The notes under the pieces were generated by a model. That model saw only the letters and a program-made list of their open reading frames with translations, was not told the DNA's origin and ran no database searches. A DNA stretch of 64,000 nt from Niallia taxi (GTDB taxonomy: Bacteria; Bacillota; Bacilli; Bacillales; Cytobacillaceae): positions 744,001-808,000 of the forward strand of contig NZ_RZTZ01000001.1 in the NCBI RefSeq assembly GCF_004005475.1, written 5' to 3'. The translations under genes were made by a program, and so were the position numbers. Positions 35,929-44,586 of this stretch are shown here, piece after piece (positions within the stretch are counted from its first letter, which is position 1; each line of letters starts with the position of its first letter).

Positions 35929-36532
35929 TTAGTCCTCAAGTTTAATTTCATACTCCATGCTTTTAGCCGTGTCAGCAGCAGCATTTACGCCATACAGCCT
36001 TGTCAGAATATGAAAGGACATGTCAATGCCCGCAGATATTCCAGCAGAGGTGATAATTCTGCCTTCATCAACGAATTTTACTCCACGTTTTACTGACACA
36101 AGCGGAAACTCCGCCTCCAGCCTATCGACATCCATCCAATGTGTTGTTGCAGCTTTGCTGTCAAGTAAGCCTTGCCTTTGCCAGCAGCAATGCACCTGTG
36201 CAGACAGATGCTATTAGTTCAGTGTGTGCAGCTTGCTCTTTTATCCATGTAATTACATTCTGATTGGTTAATTCTGTTGTTTCCGCTCCATATCCGCCTG
36301 GCACGATGACAATATCCAAGTAAGGATAATCCACAAAGCTATAGTCTGGCTTAACGGTTAATCCATTTCTTGCACGTATCTGCTTTCCTGTCTCTGAAAC
36401 AGTCACGACATGGAAGAAATGATTATCACGCTCTTCAGGTGGTGCCGCTAAGGAAAGTACTTCGTAAGGGCCTGCGAAATCAAGGACTTCTACCTCATTA
36501 AATAAGAGTATCCCAACTGTTTTTTTCACCAT
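35929..36532 (-). pseudogene. DJ-1/PfpI-family protein, broken by a single-base frameshift
   Basis: Two minus-strand frames together encode one DJ-1/PfpI (class I amidotransferase-like) protein of about 200 residues. The first gives VGILLFNEVEVLDFAGPYEVL through the nucleophile elbow SVCTGALLLAKA (36532 to about 36174). The second resumes with GLLDSKAATTHWMDVDRL and runs to the stop at 35929. The join is in GGCAAGGC on the minus strand. Removing one A (one of T36172/T36173 in the printed strand) restores the continuous frame. This is either a real inactivating insertion or a sequencing error. The start chosen is the ATG ten bases after GGAGG. Confidence 0.85.
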
Positions 36533-36616
36533 GGCACTCATTCCTCCTTTCCTAAATCTATAATAATTCACCAAATCATTGTTATTTCCTTCCTTTAGGA
36601 GCAGGTATTACTAATA

Positions 36617-36647
36617 CAAAAAAATCCCTTCCTAAAAAAGGAAGGGA
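36617..36647 (-). terminator. Terminator of the ABC exporter genes
   Basis: Stem TCCCTTCCT/AGGAAGGGA with loop AAAAA, followed by a T run on the minus strand (the A run 36617-36624 as printed). Confidence 0.88.
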
Positions 36648-36655
36648 AATCAATT

Positions 36656-37744
36656 CTATACATGCCTTCGTTCAATAAGTCGTATGCCAACACCAAGCAT
36701 CACTGTCCCCATCAGCATTAAAATGCCAACAGGAAACAACAGCTCCATTGGTGCGGCTCCTTCAATAATCCCCCGCTTTAACAGCTCCATTCCATATGTC
36801 ACAGGAACAAATTTTGCGAGTAGAAGCAAAAAGTCTGATTTAACAATTTCCATCGGCCAGTATGCTCCGCCGAGCATCGCAAAACTAACTGCAACTAAAG
36901 GAATAAATGCATTGAATTGGCTTACTGTTTTGACAAGCCCTGTTAATAAAATTGTAAGTGCCACAATTGCATACAAATAAGGAATAACAACTCCGAACAC
37001 TACTGCAAAATTGCCATGGAAGTCCACCCCTGTACCGAATCTGAAAATAAGGAAAATAAGCATAATCTGCATATATCCTAAGAAAAAGCTAAAGAAAAGG
37101 TGCCCAAGATAAAGCTGTGTCTTGCTTGTTGATGACAGGATAAAGCGGTCCCAGATGCCATTTTGTTTATCCCGGAGAATTTCTACGACAGTATTTGCCA
37201 CCGTATATATGCTAAAGAATAAGGTGAAACCAAACAATGCCTGCAGAGATTGGTCATAGCTGCTTTGTTGCTGCGATTTAGCGAATGTTATCGGCAGCAG
37301 TGGTTCTTTCTCCATTGCCTCCACCTTTGTCTCTGCTTCCTTTTTATCCTGTGCATTGTTGATAATTTGTTGTTTTTCAAACCGGTTTTGATAATATTTT
37401 TCTAAATAGCGATTTACTGCGAGAGTGGTCTCTGTATCTGCCGCACGATAAATAGTATAAGAATCATTTGCAAGGGCTGCACCAAGATCTGATTTTCCAT
37501 CTTCAATTTGCTGCAGCACTGCTTTTTCTGCTATTAGGTTAAACTGAAAGCTGTCACTTTTATTTAGCTCCTGCACGATTGCCTCTGCATTGCTAGTGTT
37601 CTTTGCAAAGACTGGTATTTCCACCTTTGTGAAGGAACTGGATCCAAGTAAAAAAGCAAAGACTGCACAAATTATAGTTGTTATCAAAAACGCCCCCGGC
37701 TTACGCACAAACCTTCTGAATTTCCCCCAAAGTATGCCGTTCAT
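36656..37744 (-). CDS. ABC-2-type permease, LnrN-like
   Basis: A 362-residue ABC-2 permease with one N-terminal membrane helix (about 18-38), a large extracytoplasmic domain (about 40-165), five C-terminal membrane helices and an ABC-2 signature region PLVAVSFAMLGGAYWPME. Its ATG overlaps the stop of the preceding permease gene, so the two are translated together and probably form a heterodimer with the ATPase encoded before them. Order and architecture match LnrN (YfiN) of the B. subtilis linearmycin exporter. The actual substrate here is unknown. Confidence 0.85.
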   Translation of the reverse strand: MNGILWGKFRRFVRKPGAFLITTIICAVFAFLLGSSSFTKVEIPVFAKNTSNAEAIVQELNKSDSFQFNLIAEKAVLQQIEDGKSDLGAALANDSYTIYRAADTETTLAVNRYLEKYYQNRFEKQQIINNAQDKKEAETKVEAMEKEPLLPITFAKSQQQSSYDQSLQALFGFTLFFSIYTVANTVVEILRDKQNGIWDRFILSSTSKTQLYLGHLFFSFFLGYMQIMLIFLIFRFGTGVDFHGNFAVVFGVVIPYLYAIVALTILLTGLVKTVSQFNAFIPLVAVSFAMLGGAYWPMEIVKSDFLLLLAKFVPVTYGMELLKRGIIEGAAPMELLFPVGILMLMGTVMLGVGIRLIERRHV

Positions 37745-39003
37745 ACAATCGCACCTCTTTTCCTCATTAATAACGCAAATGCACCCAGCAGCAAGGCACC
37801 GCTAAAGAGGAGTATCGCTTCAATCTGTCCTGTTATTTCTAAAATATTGTAGCCTTGGTAAACCTTAATATAGGCAGTGATTGTAGCACCAACTGGTGAA
37901 TACTCGCCAAGCTTTTCCATAAATCCTCCAATTGCACTGAGATCAAAATAGCTGCCGCCAATAAAGGCTAAGATTGGAATCAATAAATTAGTAAACAGTG
38001 TTGGCACACTTCTTGAATCTGTTCGAAAAGCTACAGCTGCCGCAAACACTGCAAAGCTTGCTGCCAAAATATTTAACAGGATTGTTACTAAAAAATATTG
38101 GATAAAGCTTGAGAACACAACTCCATATATAACAGCAGACAACCCAAATAATAAATGTAATTGGATAAAGGATAGAATAAAGGCAGATACAAATATGCCA
38201 AGGAAAAATGTATATGGAGACACATTTGCCAACAGAATACGCTGGTACATATAATCCTCTTTTTGTTGAAAGGCAAAGCCTGCAACAGTTGAAGCTACAT
38301 AAAACACAAACATCGCACACATGCCTATTGCATAATAGGCAAAGGCATCAACCTCTTTTTTCTTTGTGATACTTTCCATGCTCCCGAAAATCGGTTTATT
38401 TCCCTGTGATTCCTGTGTAAAATCAACATTTAAGTCTGCAGCCGTTTTTGCATAAGACAGCTCCTGCTGGTAGCTTTCTAAAATGTCTTTTAAAACAGTT
38501 GCCGAAAGTGACGTGCTGTCCTCCTCTTTAAAGCTCCATGCTGCTGTCATCTCTTTGCCATCAAGCAATTTATAATAAAATTGCTCTGTAAAGCCTGATG
38601 GAATCGTTAATATTCCGCTGTATTCACCCTTTTTTGCTTCTTTATCTGTGATAGTGACTGTCACAATCTTTTTTAGTTCTTTATTTTCTTGCAATTCATT
38701 TATAAAAGCAGCAACAGGATCTATGGAAGAAACAGTCGCAATTTTCAGCTGTTTTTCTTCAAGACTTAACGAAGAACTATTTATTTCTGATATTTTTTCT
38801 TGCTGGGCTTTCACAGAATCATCCTTTAGCAGCACTAACAGTTTTGCCTGCAAGCTGCTAGAATCCTCCCCGCCATCCATAATAGCTCCAAGCGCACTTC
38901 CTAGTATCGTTATTAATATAAAAGGCATCAGCAGGAGGACGACCAGCTCTCGAGGTCTTCTCCATATCATGAGAATTTCCTTTTTCACCATATGAAAGAA
39001 CAT
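37741..39003 (-). CDS. ABC-2-type permease, LnrM-like
   Basis: A 420-residue ABC-2 permease: N-terminal helix (about 18-42), a long external domain (about 45-215) and five or six C-terminal helices, with the motif FTNLLIPILAFIGGSYFDL before the last external segment. It starts five bases after AGGAGG, 11 bases after the ATPase gene, and overlaps the next permease gene by four bases. By order it corresponds to LnrM (YfiM). Confidence 0.85.
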   Translation of the reverse strand: MFFHMVKKEILMIWRRPRELVVLLLMPFILITILGSALGAIMDGGEDSSSLQAKLLVLLKDDSVKAQQEKISEINSSSLSLEEKQLKIATVSSIDPVAAFINELQENKELKKIVTVTITDKEAKKGEYSGILTIPSGFTEQFYYKLLDGKEMTAAWSFKEEDSTSLSATVLKDILESYQQELSYAKTAADLNVDFTQESQGNKPIFGSMESITKKKEVDAFAYYAIGMCAMFVFYVASTVAGFAFQQKEDYMYQRILLANVSPYTFFLGIFVSAFILSFIQLHLLFGLSAVIYGVVFSSFIQYFLVTILLNILAASFAVFAAAVAFRTDSRSVPTLFTNLLIPILAFIGGSYFDLSAIGGFMEKLGEYSPVGATITAYIKVYQGYNILEITGQIEAILLFSGALLLGAFALLMRKRGAIV

Positions 39004-39014
39004 TGTCTCTCCTC

Positions 39015-39947
39015 CTAATCTCGAAGCTTTCGCCCTGTCAGATGCAAAAATACATCCTCTAGGCTTGGTGTTTCGATATTTACTGCTAGCACATTCACCT
39101 GATGCTCCTCTGCAAGGCGGAAAATATCCTTCAGAAGCTGGACTTCCCTTGGAATAATCAGCGTGATCGTTGTTTGATTTATAGAAAGATGCTGTACATT
39201 CGGTAAGTCTCTTAATCTCTCAATAAAAGGATGATTTATCATTTCGATATGAATGTTAATCGCTGTCTCTGTCGAAAGAATATTCTTTATTTCCTCTTTT
39301 GAGCCTGAAGCGATAACTTCACCATGATCCATGATATAGATTCTTTTACATAAGAACTCGACTTCTTCCATATAGTGGCTTGTATAGAGAACAGTAATAT
39401 CTTGTTCCTCGTTCAGCCGTTTCACTGTCTCTAATATATGATTTCTTGATTGTGGGTCAATACCGACTGTCGGCTCATCCATAATGATAATTTCAGGTGA
39501 GTGAATAAGGGCAACACCTATATTCAATCGTCTTTTCATCCCTCCAGAAAATGTCTTAACAAGATCCTTCTGTCTATCCTTTAAACCAATAATATCCAAC
39601 ACTTCATCGACTCTCGTTTGTAATAATTTAGTGGGAATCCGGTGCATCTTTCCGAAAAAAACTAAATTCTCTCTTGCTGTAAGCTCCATATAAAGGGCTA
39701 TTTCTTGCGGAACTACGCCAAGTATTTTACGCAGCTTCTCAGGTGTTCTCAAAATGCTTTCATTATGCAGCCTAACATCGCCGCTGCTTGGCTTTAGCAG
39801 GGAGGATATCATGGAAATAGTCGTTGATTTACCTGCGCCATTCGGACCAAGCAGACCAACCGTCTCTCCCTTTTCTAAATAAAGATTGACCGCATTGACT
39901 ACCTTTGTTTGTTTAAACTGTTTGGATAAATCAATTACTTCTAGCAT
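39015..39947 (-). CDS. ABC transporter ATPase, LnrL-like
   Basis: A 310-residue ATPase subunit: Walker A GPNGAGKST (34-42), Q-loop VPQE, signature FSGGMKRR, Walker B IIIMDEP and H-loop YTSHYMEEVE. The 90-residue C-terminal extension (SLEDVFLHLTGRKLRD at the end) is typical of drug and lantibiotic exporters. I chose the ATG at 39947, nine bases after AAAGG. Three other in-frame ATGs lie just upstream. It is the first gene of the ATPase-permease-permease unit and follows a DinB gene and a two-component pair, as expected for an antimicrobial-sensing locus. Confidence 0.9.
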   Translation of the reverse strand: MLEVIDLSKQFKQTKVVNAVNLYLEKGETVGLLGPNGAGKSTTISMISSLLKPSSGDVRLHNESILRTPEKLRKILGVVPQEIALYMELTARENLVFFGKMHRIPTKLLQTRVDEVLDIIGLKDRQKDLVKTFSGGMKRRLNIGVALIHSPEIIIMDEPTVGIDPQSRNHILETVKRLNEEQDITVLYTSHYMEEVEFLCKRIYIMDHGEVIASGSKEEIKNILSTETAINIHIEMINHPFIERLRDLPNVQHLSINQTTITLIIPREVQLLKDIFRLAEEHQVNVLAVNIETPSLEDVFLHLTGRKLRD

Positions 39948-40030
39948 CGTCATCATCCTTTCTAATGACAGCATAATATCTTTACAAGTTTTTTCCTATA
40001 CCTAAAGGTCATTAATTGCGGTAGTTATTG

Positions 40031-40046
40031 AGTGACTTAAGTCACT
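40031..40046. promoter_or_regulatory. 16-bp perfect palindrome upstream of the exporter genes
   Basis: AGTGACTTAAGTCACT is a perfect palindrome about 85 bases upstream of the ATPase start codon, in the gap after the DinB terminator. No good -35 element is seen between it and the gene. Both facts would suit an activator site for the LuxR-type response regulator encoded nearby. This assignment is inference. Confidence 0.45.
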
Positions 40047-40060
40047 TTTTCTTAAGCACA

Positions 40061-40093
40061 AAAAAAACGCCTCCACCTAAAGAGACGTTTTTA
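40061..40093 (-). terminator. Terminator of the DinB gene
   Basis: Stem AACG-CTC/GAG-CGTT with one mismatch, followed on the minus strand by eight T residues (A run 40060-40067 as printed). Confidence 0.75.
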
Positions 40094-40108
40094 CCATTAA
40101 TATTTAAA

Positions 40109-40588
40109 TCAGCCTTGTGTTTGCATTTCCTTTGTTGGTCCAAGTACACCTGGCACTGGTAAGCCAGCCTGGCGCAAAAGAACTGTCATTTGTCCTCTAT
40201 GATGGACTTGATGCTGAATTAGTGTTCCAAGTACAGATCCTTTTGTCATTGGTCTACCGAACGTGTCGACTGTTTCAAGCAGCACTTCATCTGTTAAGGA
40301 TTTCGCAGCTTCAGCAATATCTGCAGCAATTGTTTTGTATGCTTGGACAATTTCAGCTGCAGTGATAGTTTCTGCTGTTTTATCTGTAGCAGGTTTTACC
40401 TGAATACCTGCAACGCCAGCAAAAAAGGCAGGACTTGTAGATAAATGCCATCCTAACCAGCCAAGTGTGCTGTGGCCTTCAACAATTGCCTGACCAAGTT
40501 TCTCATCTGTAAGTGCTTCTAAAACTTGCAATGTTCCATGTGCAGACGCATTCCAGTCTGCAATAAAATCTTCTGATTTTCTGTACAT
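40109..40588 (-). CDS. DinB-family metal-binding protein
   Basis: A 159-residue DinB/YfiT-like four-helix bundle. Candidate metal ligands are H48 (GWHLS) and the pair H126/H130 within HQVHHRGQ, the usual histidine triad. Family members include thiol transferases using bacillithiol or other low-molecular thiols, so a detoxification role is possible, but no substrate can be assigned. It sits between the response-regulator gene and the exporter ATPase gene, with its own terminator, which separates the two halves of the lnr-like locus. Confidence 0.88.
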   Translation of the reverse strand: MYRKSEDFIADWNASAHGTLQVLEALTDEKLGQAIVEGHSTLGWLGWHLSTSPAFFAGVAGIQVKPATDKTAETITAAEIVQAYKTIAADIAEAAKSLTDEVLLETVDTFGRPMTKGSVLGTLIQHQVHHRGQMTVLLRQAGLPVPGVLGPTKEMQTQG

Positions 40589-40665
40589 GTAAAACCCTCA
40601 TTTCATCTTTTATGTAAACACACTAAATCATCATAACATTTTTAAGGTGGATAGACCAAAACCAG

Positions 40666-41307
40666 TTATATAAGGTCATTCTTTACTGCAAAGATGGCCA
40701 ATTGTGTTCGATCTCGCAAATCAAGCTTTTGGAGGATTTGTGTAAGCTGATTCTTGACTGTTCCGACAGATAAAAACAGCTCGCCTGCTATCTCTTTATT
40801 CGTTTTGCCAAGTCCAACGTGCTGAACAATTTCGATTTCTCTGTCAGTCAGGATATCGATTAGGTCTGTTTGCTTTACAGGCTTGTTTTCCTTCAGCAGC
40901 TTTGGCATGACCTTTGCGGCAACATCATCATGTATGCTCATGCCCCCAGCAAGACAGCTTTTAATGCTGTTAATAAGAGACACGCCATCAGCACTTTTCA
41001 GCAAAAATCCATTTGCACCTTCTCGGAATGCTTTAATGGCATACTCTTCATCATTAAATGTAGTCAAAATTAATATTTTAATAGAAGGGTACTCTGCCCT
41101 TATTCGTTTTGTTGCTTCAAGTCCATCCATAACAGGCATGCGGACATCCATCAAAATAAGGTCTACGTGATGCGATTTGACAAGCTCTAGCACTACCTTG
41201 CCGTCCGCTGCTTCTGCTACTACCTTTATTTCCTTATCTTGTTCAATTATCATTTTCAAGCCATTTCTGACAATTGCCTGATCTTCTGCAATCAACACAT
41301 TGATCAT
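40666..41307 (-). CDS. NarL/LuxR-family response regulator, LnrK-like
   Basis: A 213-residue response regulator. The receiver domain (1-120) has the acidic pocket E8-D9 and phosphoacceptor D54 in LILMDVRMPVMDG, with K102 or K105 near the beta-5 end. The C-terminal LuxR-type HTH (about 148-213) contains LTDREIEIVQHVGLGKTNKEIA and LFLSVGTVKNQLTQIL. Its ATG overlaps the stop of the kinase gene (ATGA), so the pair is coupled. It probably activates the ABC exporter downstream, as LnrK does in B. subtilis. Confidence 0.92.
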   Translation of the reverse strand: MINVLIAEDQAIVRNGLKMIIEQDKEIKVVAEAADGKVVLELVKSHHVDLILMDVRMPVMDGLEATKRIRAEYPSIKILILTTFNDEEYAIKAFREGANGFLLKSADGVSLINSIKSCLAGGMSIHDDVAAKVMPKLLKENKPVKQTDLIDILTDREIEIVQHVGLGKTNKEIAGELFLSVGTVKNQLTQILQKLDLRDRTQLAIFAVKNDLI

Positions 41308-42410
41308 TTGCTCAGCTCCTCTGCAGGTAAGCTTCCTGTCAAAATAAACTGCTTGTCATGCTGCAGGATTGACAGCTTTCCGCCTTCTTCCTCAAGTCTT
41401 TTCGCCATATTTTCAAGACCGAATCCTTTATGTACCGGATGCTTATGATGGTAAGTATTTTTTATTTCAAAGGTAAGATACCCGATTGGAGATACACCAA
41501 TATTTAAGAAAACCTCTCGATTGCTTCCATATTTCATTGCATTCGTCAGCCCTTCCTGGATTGTCCGGTAAAGGACTGCGTTTTTCCTGTTACTGAGCTG
41601 AAGGCGCAGAACACCTTGTCTAGCTGTAAAATGAACATGAATGGTATTTTCACTTTCAAGCTTTTTAATTAGATGAACAAGTGCAGACATCCCTTGTAGG
41701 TCTTCTGCCTGAAGTAGACGGACAGCTCTTCTTGTTTCCTCCAAACATTCTGCAGCAAGTTCTTTAATAATTGGATAGGAGCCGTTCTGAAGCTCTGGCC
41801 GAAGCAGCTCGACCTGCATGATAAGGGCCGTTAGCTTATGTCCTACAGCATCATGCATCTCCCTTGCTATCATGCTTCTTTCTTCCGCTCTCGCCGTCTT
41901 TTCGTTATGAAATGCTCTCCGCTTTTGCACCCTATAGTCATTCAGCAAGGAATCATATGTCTCTCTAATATGCTTATATTCTTTATTTACCTCACTAAGT
42001 CGATAGATCACTAATCCTAAAAAGACATTTATAACAATAACAAGCAGAATTGGCAGCCCAAAAAGCACAAAGGCTGATAAAATATTTAAGCCATTCAGCA
42101 CAATCAAAGCTACTGTACTCGCTCTCCCCTTTACATCCTGCATCATTTCTAGCAAATAGAAAAAAGACAGGATGTAAAGATAGAAAGGAATTGTTTCCTC
42201 CCATAAAAAAATTAAGCCTTGCGTCAGGCCAAGAAGAAGGATATAAATATAGACCTTTTGGCTAATTATGGGCAGAAGAAAATATAAAATAAGCATAAGT
42301 GTGCAGGTAAACAAGTAAATAAAAAAAACACTGCTGTCCTTATATGCGGCTATAAGTGCCCCTGACCACATGGAGAATAATAAAGCTAGCTTTATATAAT
42401 ATGATTGCAT
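41304..42410 (-). CDS. Sensor histidine kinase (HisKA_3), LnrJ-like
   Basis: A 368-residue membrane kinase. Residues 1-138 hold five or six membrane helices with very short loops and no extracellular domain, so the signal is probably sensed in the membrane. A coiled linker is followed by the dimerisation helix REMHDAVGHKLTAL (phospho-accepting H186) and an ATPase domain with GFGLENMAKRLEEEGG as the G box. This intramembrane-sensing layout fits LnrJ (YfiJ), which responds to polyene antimicrobials. I chose the ATG at 42410 after GGGAGAG. An ATG seven codons upstream covers the ribosome site. Confidence 0.9.
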   Translation of the reverse strand: MQSYYIKLALLFSMWSGALIAAYKDSSVFFIYLFTCTLMLILYFLLPIISQKVYIYILLLGLTQGLIFLWEETIPFYLYILSFFYLLEMMQDVKGRASTVALIVLNGLNILSAFVLFGLPILLVIVINVFLGLVIYRLSEVNKEYKHIRETYDSLLNDYRVQKRRAFHNEKTARAEERSMIAREMHDAVGHKLTALIMQVELLRPELQNGSYPIIKELAAECLEETRRAVRLLQAEDLQGMSALVHLIKKLESENTIHVHFTARQGVLRLQLSNRKNAVLYRTIQEGLTNAMKYGSNREVFLNIGVSPIGYLTFEIKNTYHHKHPVHKGFGLENMAKRLEEEGGKLSILQHDKQFILTGSLPAEELSK

Positions 42411-42489
42411 GGGGTCTCTCTCCCATTCCATTAATCTATTGCTAATTTACCAGATATTTCTTTTGGTGGTCAATACTAAAACAACAGAA

Positions 42490-42517
42490 GAAGACTCTGC
42501 TTTTTTCAAAGCAGAGC
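42490..42517 (-). terminator. Terminator of yisL
   Basis: Stem CTCTGCTTT/AAAGCAGAG with a short loop lies just after the yisL stop. A T-rich tail (CTTCTTCTGTTGTTTT) follows on the minus strand. Confidence 0.75.
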
Positions 42518-42524
42518 CTCCCAA

Positions 42525-42866
42525 TCATAATGCAGCATACCCAATATACATGACGAGCACAAGAGCAATTGCTAACTGCCCCCAGAGGATTCTTACTCTT
42601 CTCCCCTTTTCGATCCTGACTAATATCATTTCAATCATGCTGATAACCCAAATTCCAACAAGCGCCTTCAGCATATACATGGCAGTAAATGTCTCTACAC
42701 GCAATAGCATTATTACGCCAGAAAAAATAATGAACAGATACAATAGCCTTGTCATCATATGTATTATTTTCTTTGATGTTACTTGTCCCGTTTTTCCTAA
42801 AAGTAAAACAGCAATAAAAAGAACTAATGTGAGCATCCATGAAATGAAGTGGATTTGGCCAAACAT
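42525..42866 (-). CDS. yisL: YisL-like DUF1516 membrane protein
   Basis: A 113-residue protein of four predicted membrane helices with the N-terminus MFGQIHFISWMLTL and a conserved RIEKGRR loop, the pattern of UPF0344/DUF1516 (YisL). Function is unknown. GGAGGTG precedes the ATG. It lies next to yisK as in B. subtilis and is probably co-transcribed with it, since no terminator was seen in the 59-base gap. Confidence 0.88.
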   Translation of the reverse strand: MFGQIHFISWMLTLVLFIAVLLLGKTGQVTSKKIIHMMTRLLYLFIIFSGVIMLLRVETFTAMYMLKALVGIWVISMIEMILVRIEKGRRVRILWGQLAIALVLVMYIGYAAL

Positions 42867-42925
42867 CTGCCCACCTCCTTATTAAATAGGATGCACGTTT
42901 CTTTCCATTTATAGTAGAGTTTTCG

Positions 42926-43828
42926 TTAATCTTTTCCAACAGTGTTATGCAACACTCCAATTCCCTCCACTTCTATTTCTATTACATCACCATCACGCAA
43001 AAATCTTGCCGGCTTATAGCCCTTGCCTACTCCAGCAGGTGTTCCTGTCGCAATTAAATCCCCAGGTTCAAGTGTCATACCTGCCGATAAGACGCTAATT
43101 ACTTCTTCAATAGGAAAAATAAAATGCTTTGTATTGGAGCTTTGCCTAACTTCCCCATTTACTTTAGTCGAGATGTCCAAATTGTTTGGATCAGGAATAG
43201 CCGATTTCTCGACAATCACTGGTCCAAGCGGTCCACTTCCGTCCAAGCTTTTCCCGATAAAAAACTGCTTATGTCTTGATTGCAAATCCCTTGCGGTAAT
43301 ATCATTCAGAATGGTATAGCCAAACACATACTCTAATGCCTTGTCCTGCGGAATTGCTTTGCCCTTTTTGCCGATAACAACGCAAAGCTCTCCCTCATAA
43401 TCGAGCTGCTCTGTTACATCACTATGTAAAGGTATTGTTTCCTTTGGTCCGATTACAGTTGTCGGTGCTTTCGTAAACACCATGACATGCTCTGGTATAT
43501 CATCTTTACTGCCCATCTCTATTGCATGCTCTTCATAATTTTTCCCCACACAAAAAATATTTTTTTTCGGCTTTGGAATTGGGGCAATAAGCTGTACCTC
43601 CTCCAGATTAACAAAGCAGTCGCTATTTTCCTTTGCCCATATAGCTACCTCCTTTGCGCCTTCAATAAAATCACTGCCCATTTCAATACATTGAATCATG
43701 TCATCTGGAAATGGCCGTCTTCCAGATTTCTTTTCCTCTGCATCATTGAGTGGCAGAATGCTGTTATTCTCCTCATTTAATACGGCAATTACTTGTTTAG
43801 CATTATGTAAAGCTGTCGCAAATTTCAT
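42926..43828 (-). CDS. yisK: YisK-like fumarylacetoacetate hydrolase-fold protein
   Basis: A 300-residue FAH-superfamily enzyme. An N-terminal domain (about 1-85) precedes the FAH fold. The metal ligands are E145 and E147 in DYEGELCVVIG and D176 in LNDITARD, and KSLDGSGPLGP and GDLIATGTPAGVG are conserved active-site loops. B. subtilis YisK has oxaloacetate decarboxylase activity and is linked to cell-shape control. The same activity is likely but not proven here. The gene is divergent from gerPA. Confidence 0.92.
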   Translation of the reverse strand: MKFATALHNAKQVIAVLNEENNSILPLNDAEEKKSGRRPFPDDMIQCIEMGSDFIEGAKEVAIWAKENSDCFVNLEEVQLIAPIPKPKKNIFCVGKNYEEHAIEMGSKDDIPEHVMVFTKAPTTVIGPKETIPLHSDVTEQLDYEGELCVVIGKKGKAIPQDKALEYVFGYTILNDITARDLQSRHKQFFIGKSLDGSGPLGPVIVEKSAIPDPNNLDISTKVNGEVRQSSNTKHFIFPIEEVISVLSAGMTLEPGDLIATGTPAGVGKGYKPARFLRDGDVIEIEVEGIGVLHNTVGKD

Positions 43829-44013
43829 GAAATCCCATCCTTATCCTAGATATATAGTTTAATATTTATTTAATTATAAACTTTCAGACAATAGTATTCA
43901 AACCTCACTCACAGCCTTCATCCTAAAATGTATGAAGATGAATTTGTCATAGGCCAACCTTCCAGCAGAATAGGTTAAAAGGAGATGGCTCTACATTTGC
44001 TGGGCGAATGTAT

Positions 44014-44041
44014 CACACTCCGCAGAAACACCACATAGAAT
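44014..44041 (+). promoter_or_regulatory. Sigma-K promoter of the gerP operon
   Basis: CACA (44014-44017), a 16-base spacer and CATAGAAT (44034-44041) match the mother-cell sigma-K consensus (mACm, CATAnnnT). The gene gerPA starts 30 bases downstream. Transcription of gerP by sigma-K late in sporulation is established in B. subtilis and B. cereus. Confidence 0.8.
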
Positions 44042-44071
44042 GTAAAGAATCTTATGTAAAGGATGTTGATT

Positions 44072-44293
44072 ATGCCAGCTATTGTAGGAGTCGCACAAGT
44101 GATATCCATCGGGAGCAGCTCGATCTTTAATATTGGCGATGTTTATAAGATAATGCCGATTTCTAACGCAAAAACATTTTCTGGTTCTGGTTCATTCAAC
44201 ACAGGTGACGGATTAAATATCACGAATTATAGAAGTGCCACGAACACAACAGATAATGATGGCATTGATCAAGGCAATTTCATGAATGCATAA
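44072..44293 (+). CDS. gerPA: Spore germination protein GerPA
   Basis: A 73-residue GerPA/GerPF-family protein starting MPAIVGVAQVISIGSSSIFNIGDV, with the glycine/serine stretch FSGSGSFNTGDG and an asparagine/threonine-rich tail. GerP proteins are needed for small germinants to pass the spore coat. The ATG follows AAAGGATG by six bases. Three upstream in-frame codons precede the ribosome site. It is the first gene of gerPABCDEF and a close paralogue of GerPF at the other end of the operon. Confidence 0.93.
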   Translation: MPAIVGVAQVISIGSSSIFNIGDVYKIMPISNAKTFSGSGSFNTGDGLNITNYRSATNTTDNDGIDQGNFMNA

Positions 44294-44324
44294 ATTTTTT
44301 CTGACATTGGAAAAGGTGATAATG

Positions 44325-44567
44325 ATGAATTATTTCATTCAACAATCAATAACGATACACACAATTAAAATTGGCGGTATTACAAACTCATCTGTTTTTC
44401 AAATTGGCAGTTCCGGTATTATTAAACCGAATTCTTATCTTTATAATACTGGCGGATTTACTGAATCAGCACCGAGCGTCACAGAAGAATCAGCACCCTT
44501 TACTGGTGTAAATGTGGCAGACGATAGTGTTGTTATGTCACCCTCTGTTCCATTGACAGGACCTTAA
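44325..44567 (+). CDS. gerPB: Spore germination protein GerPB
   Basis: An 80-residue GerPB protein starting MNYFIQQSITIHTIKIGGITNSS, with the shared GerP motif NSSVFQIGSSG (about 23-33), then SYLYNTGGF and a proline/serine/threonine-rich tail. Two neighbouring ATGs are possible. The second (44325) agrees best with the known N-terminus and lies six bases after AAAGGTGAT. It follows gerPA by about 30 bases and belongs to the same sigma-K transcript. Confidence 0.92.
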   Translation: MNYFIQQSITIHTIKIGGITNSSVFQIGSSGIIKPNSYLYNTGGFTESAPSVTEESAPFTGVNVADDSVVMSPSVPLTGP

Positions 44568-44586
44568 GATAACTAAGGAGGTACGA

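Noticed and set aside
42631-42960. Minus-strand frame of 109 codons overlapping yisL and the end of yisK.
   Set aside because: It is in a different frame from two recognised genes and shows no family resemblance.
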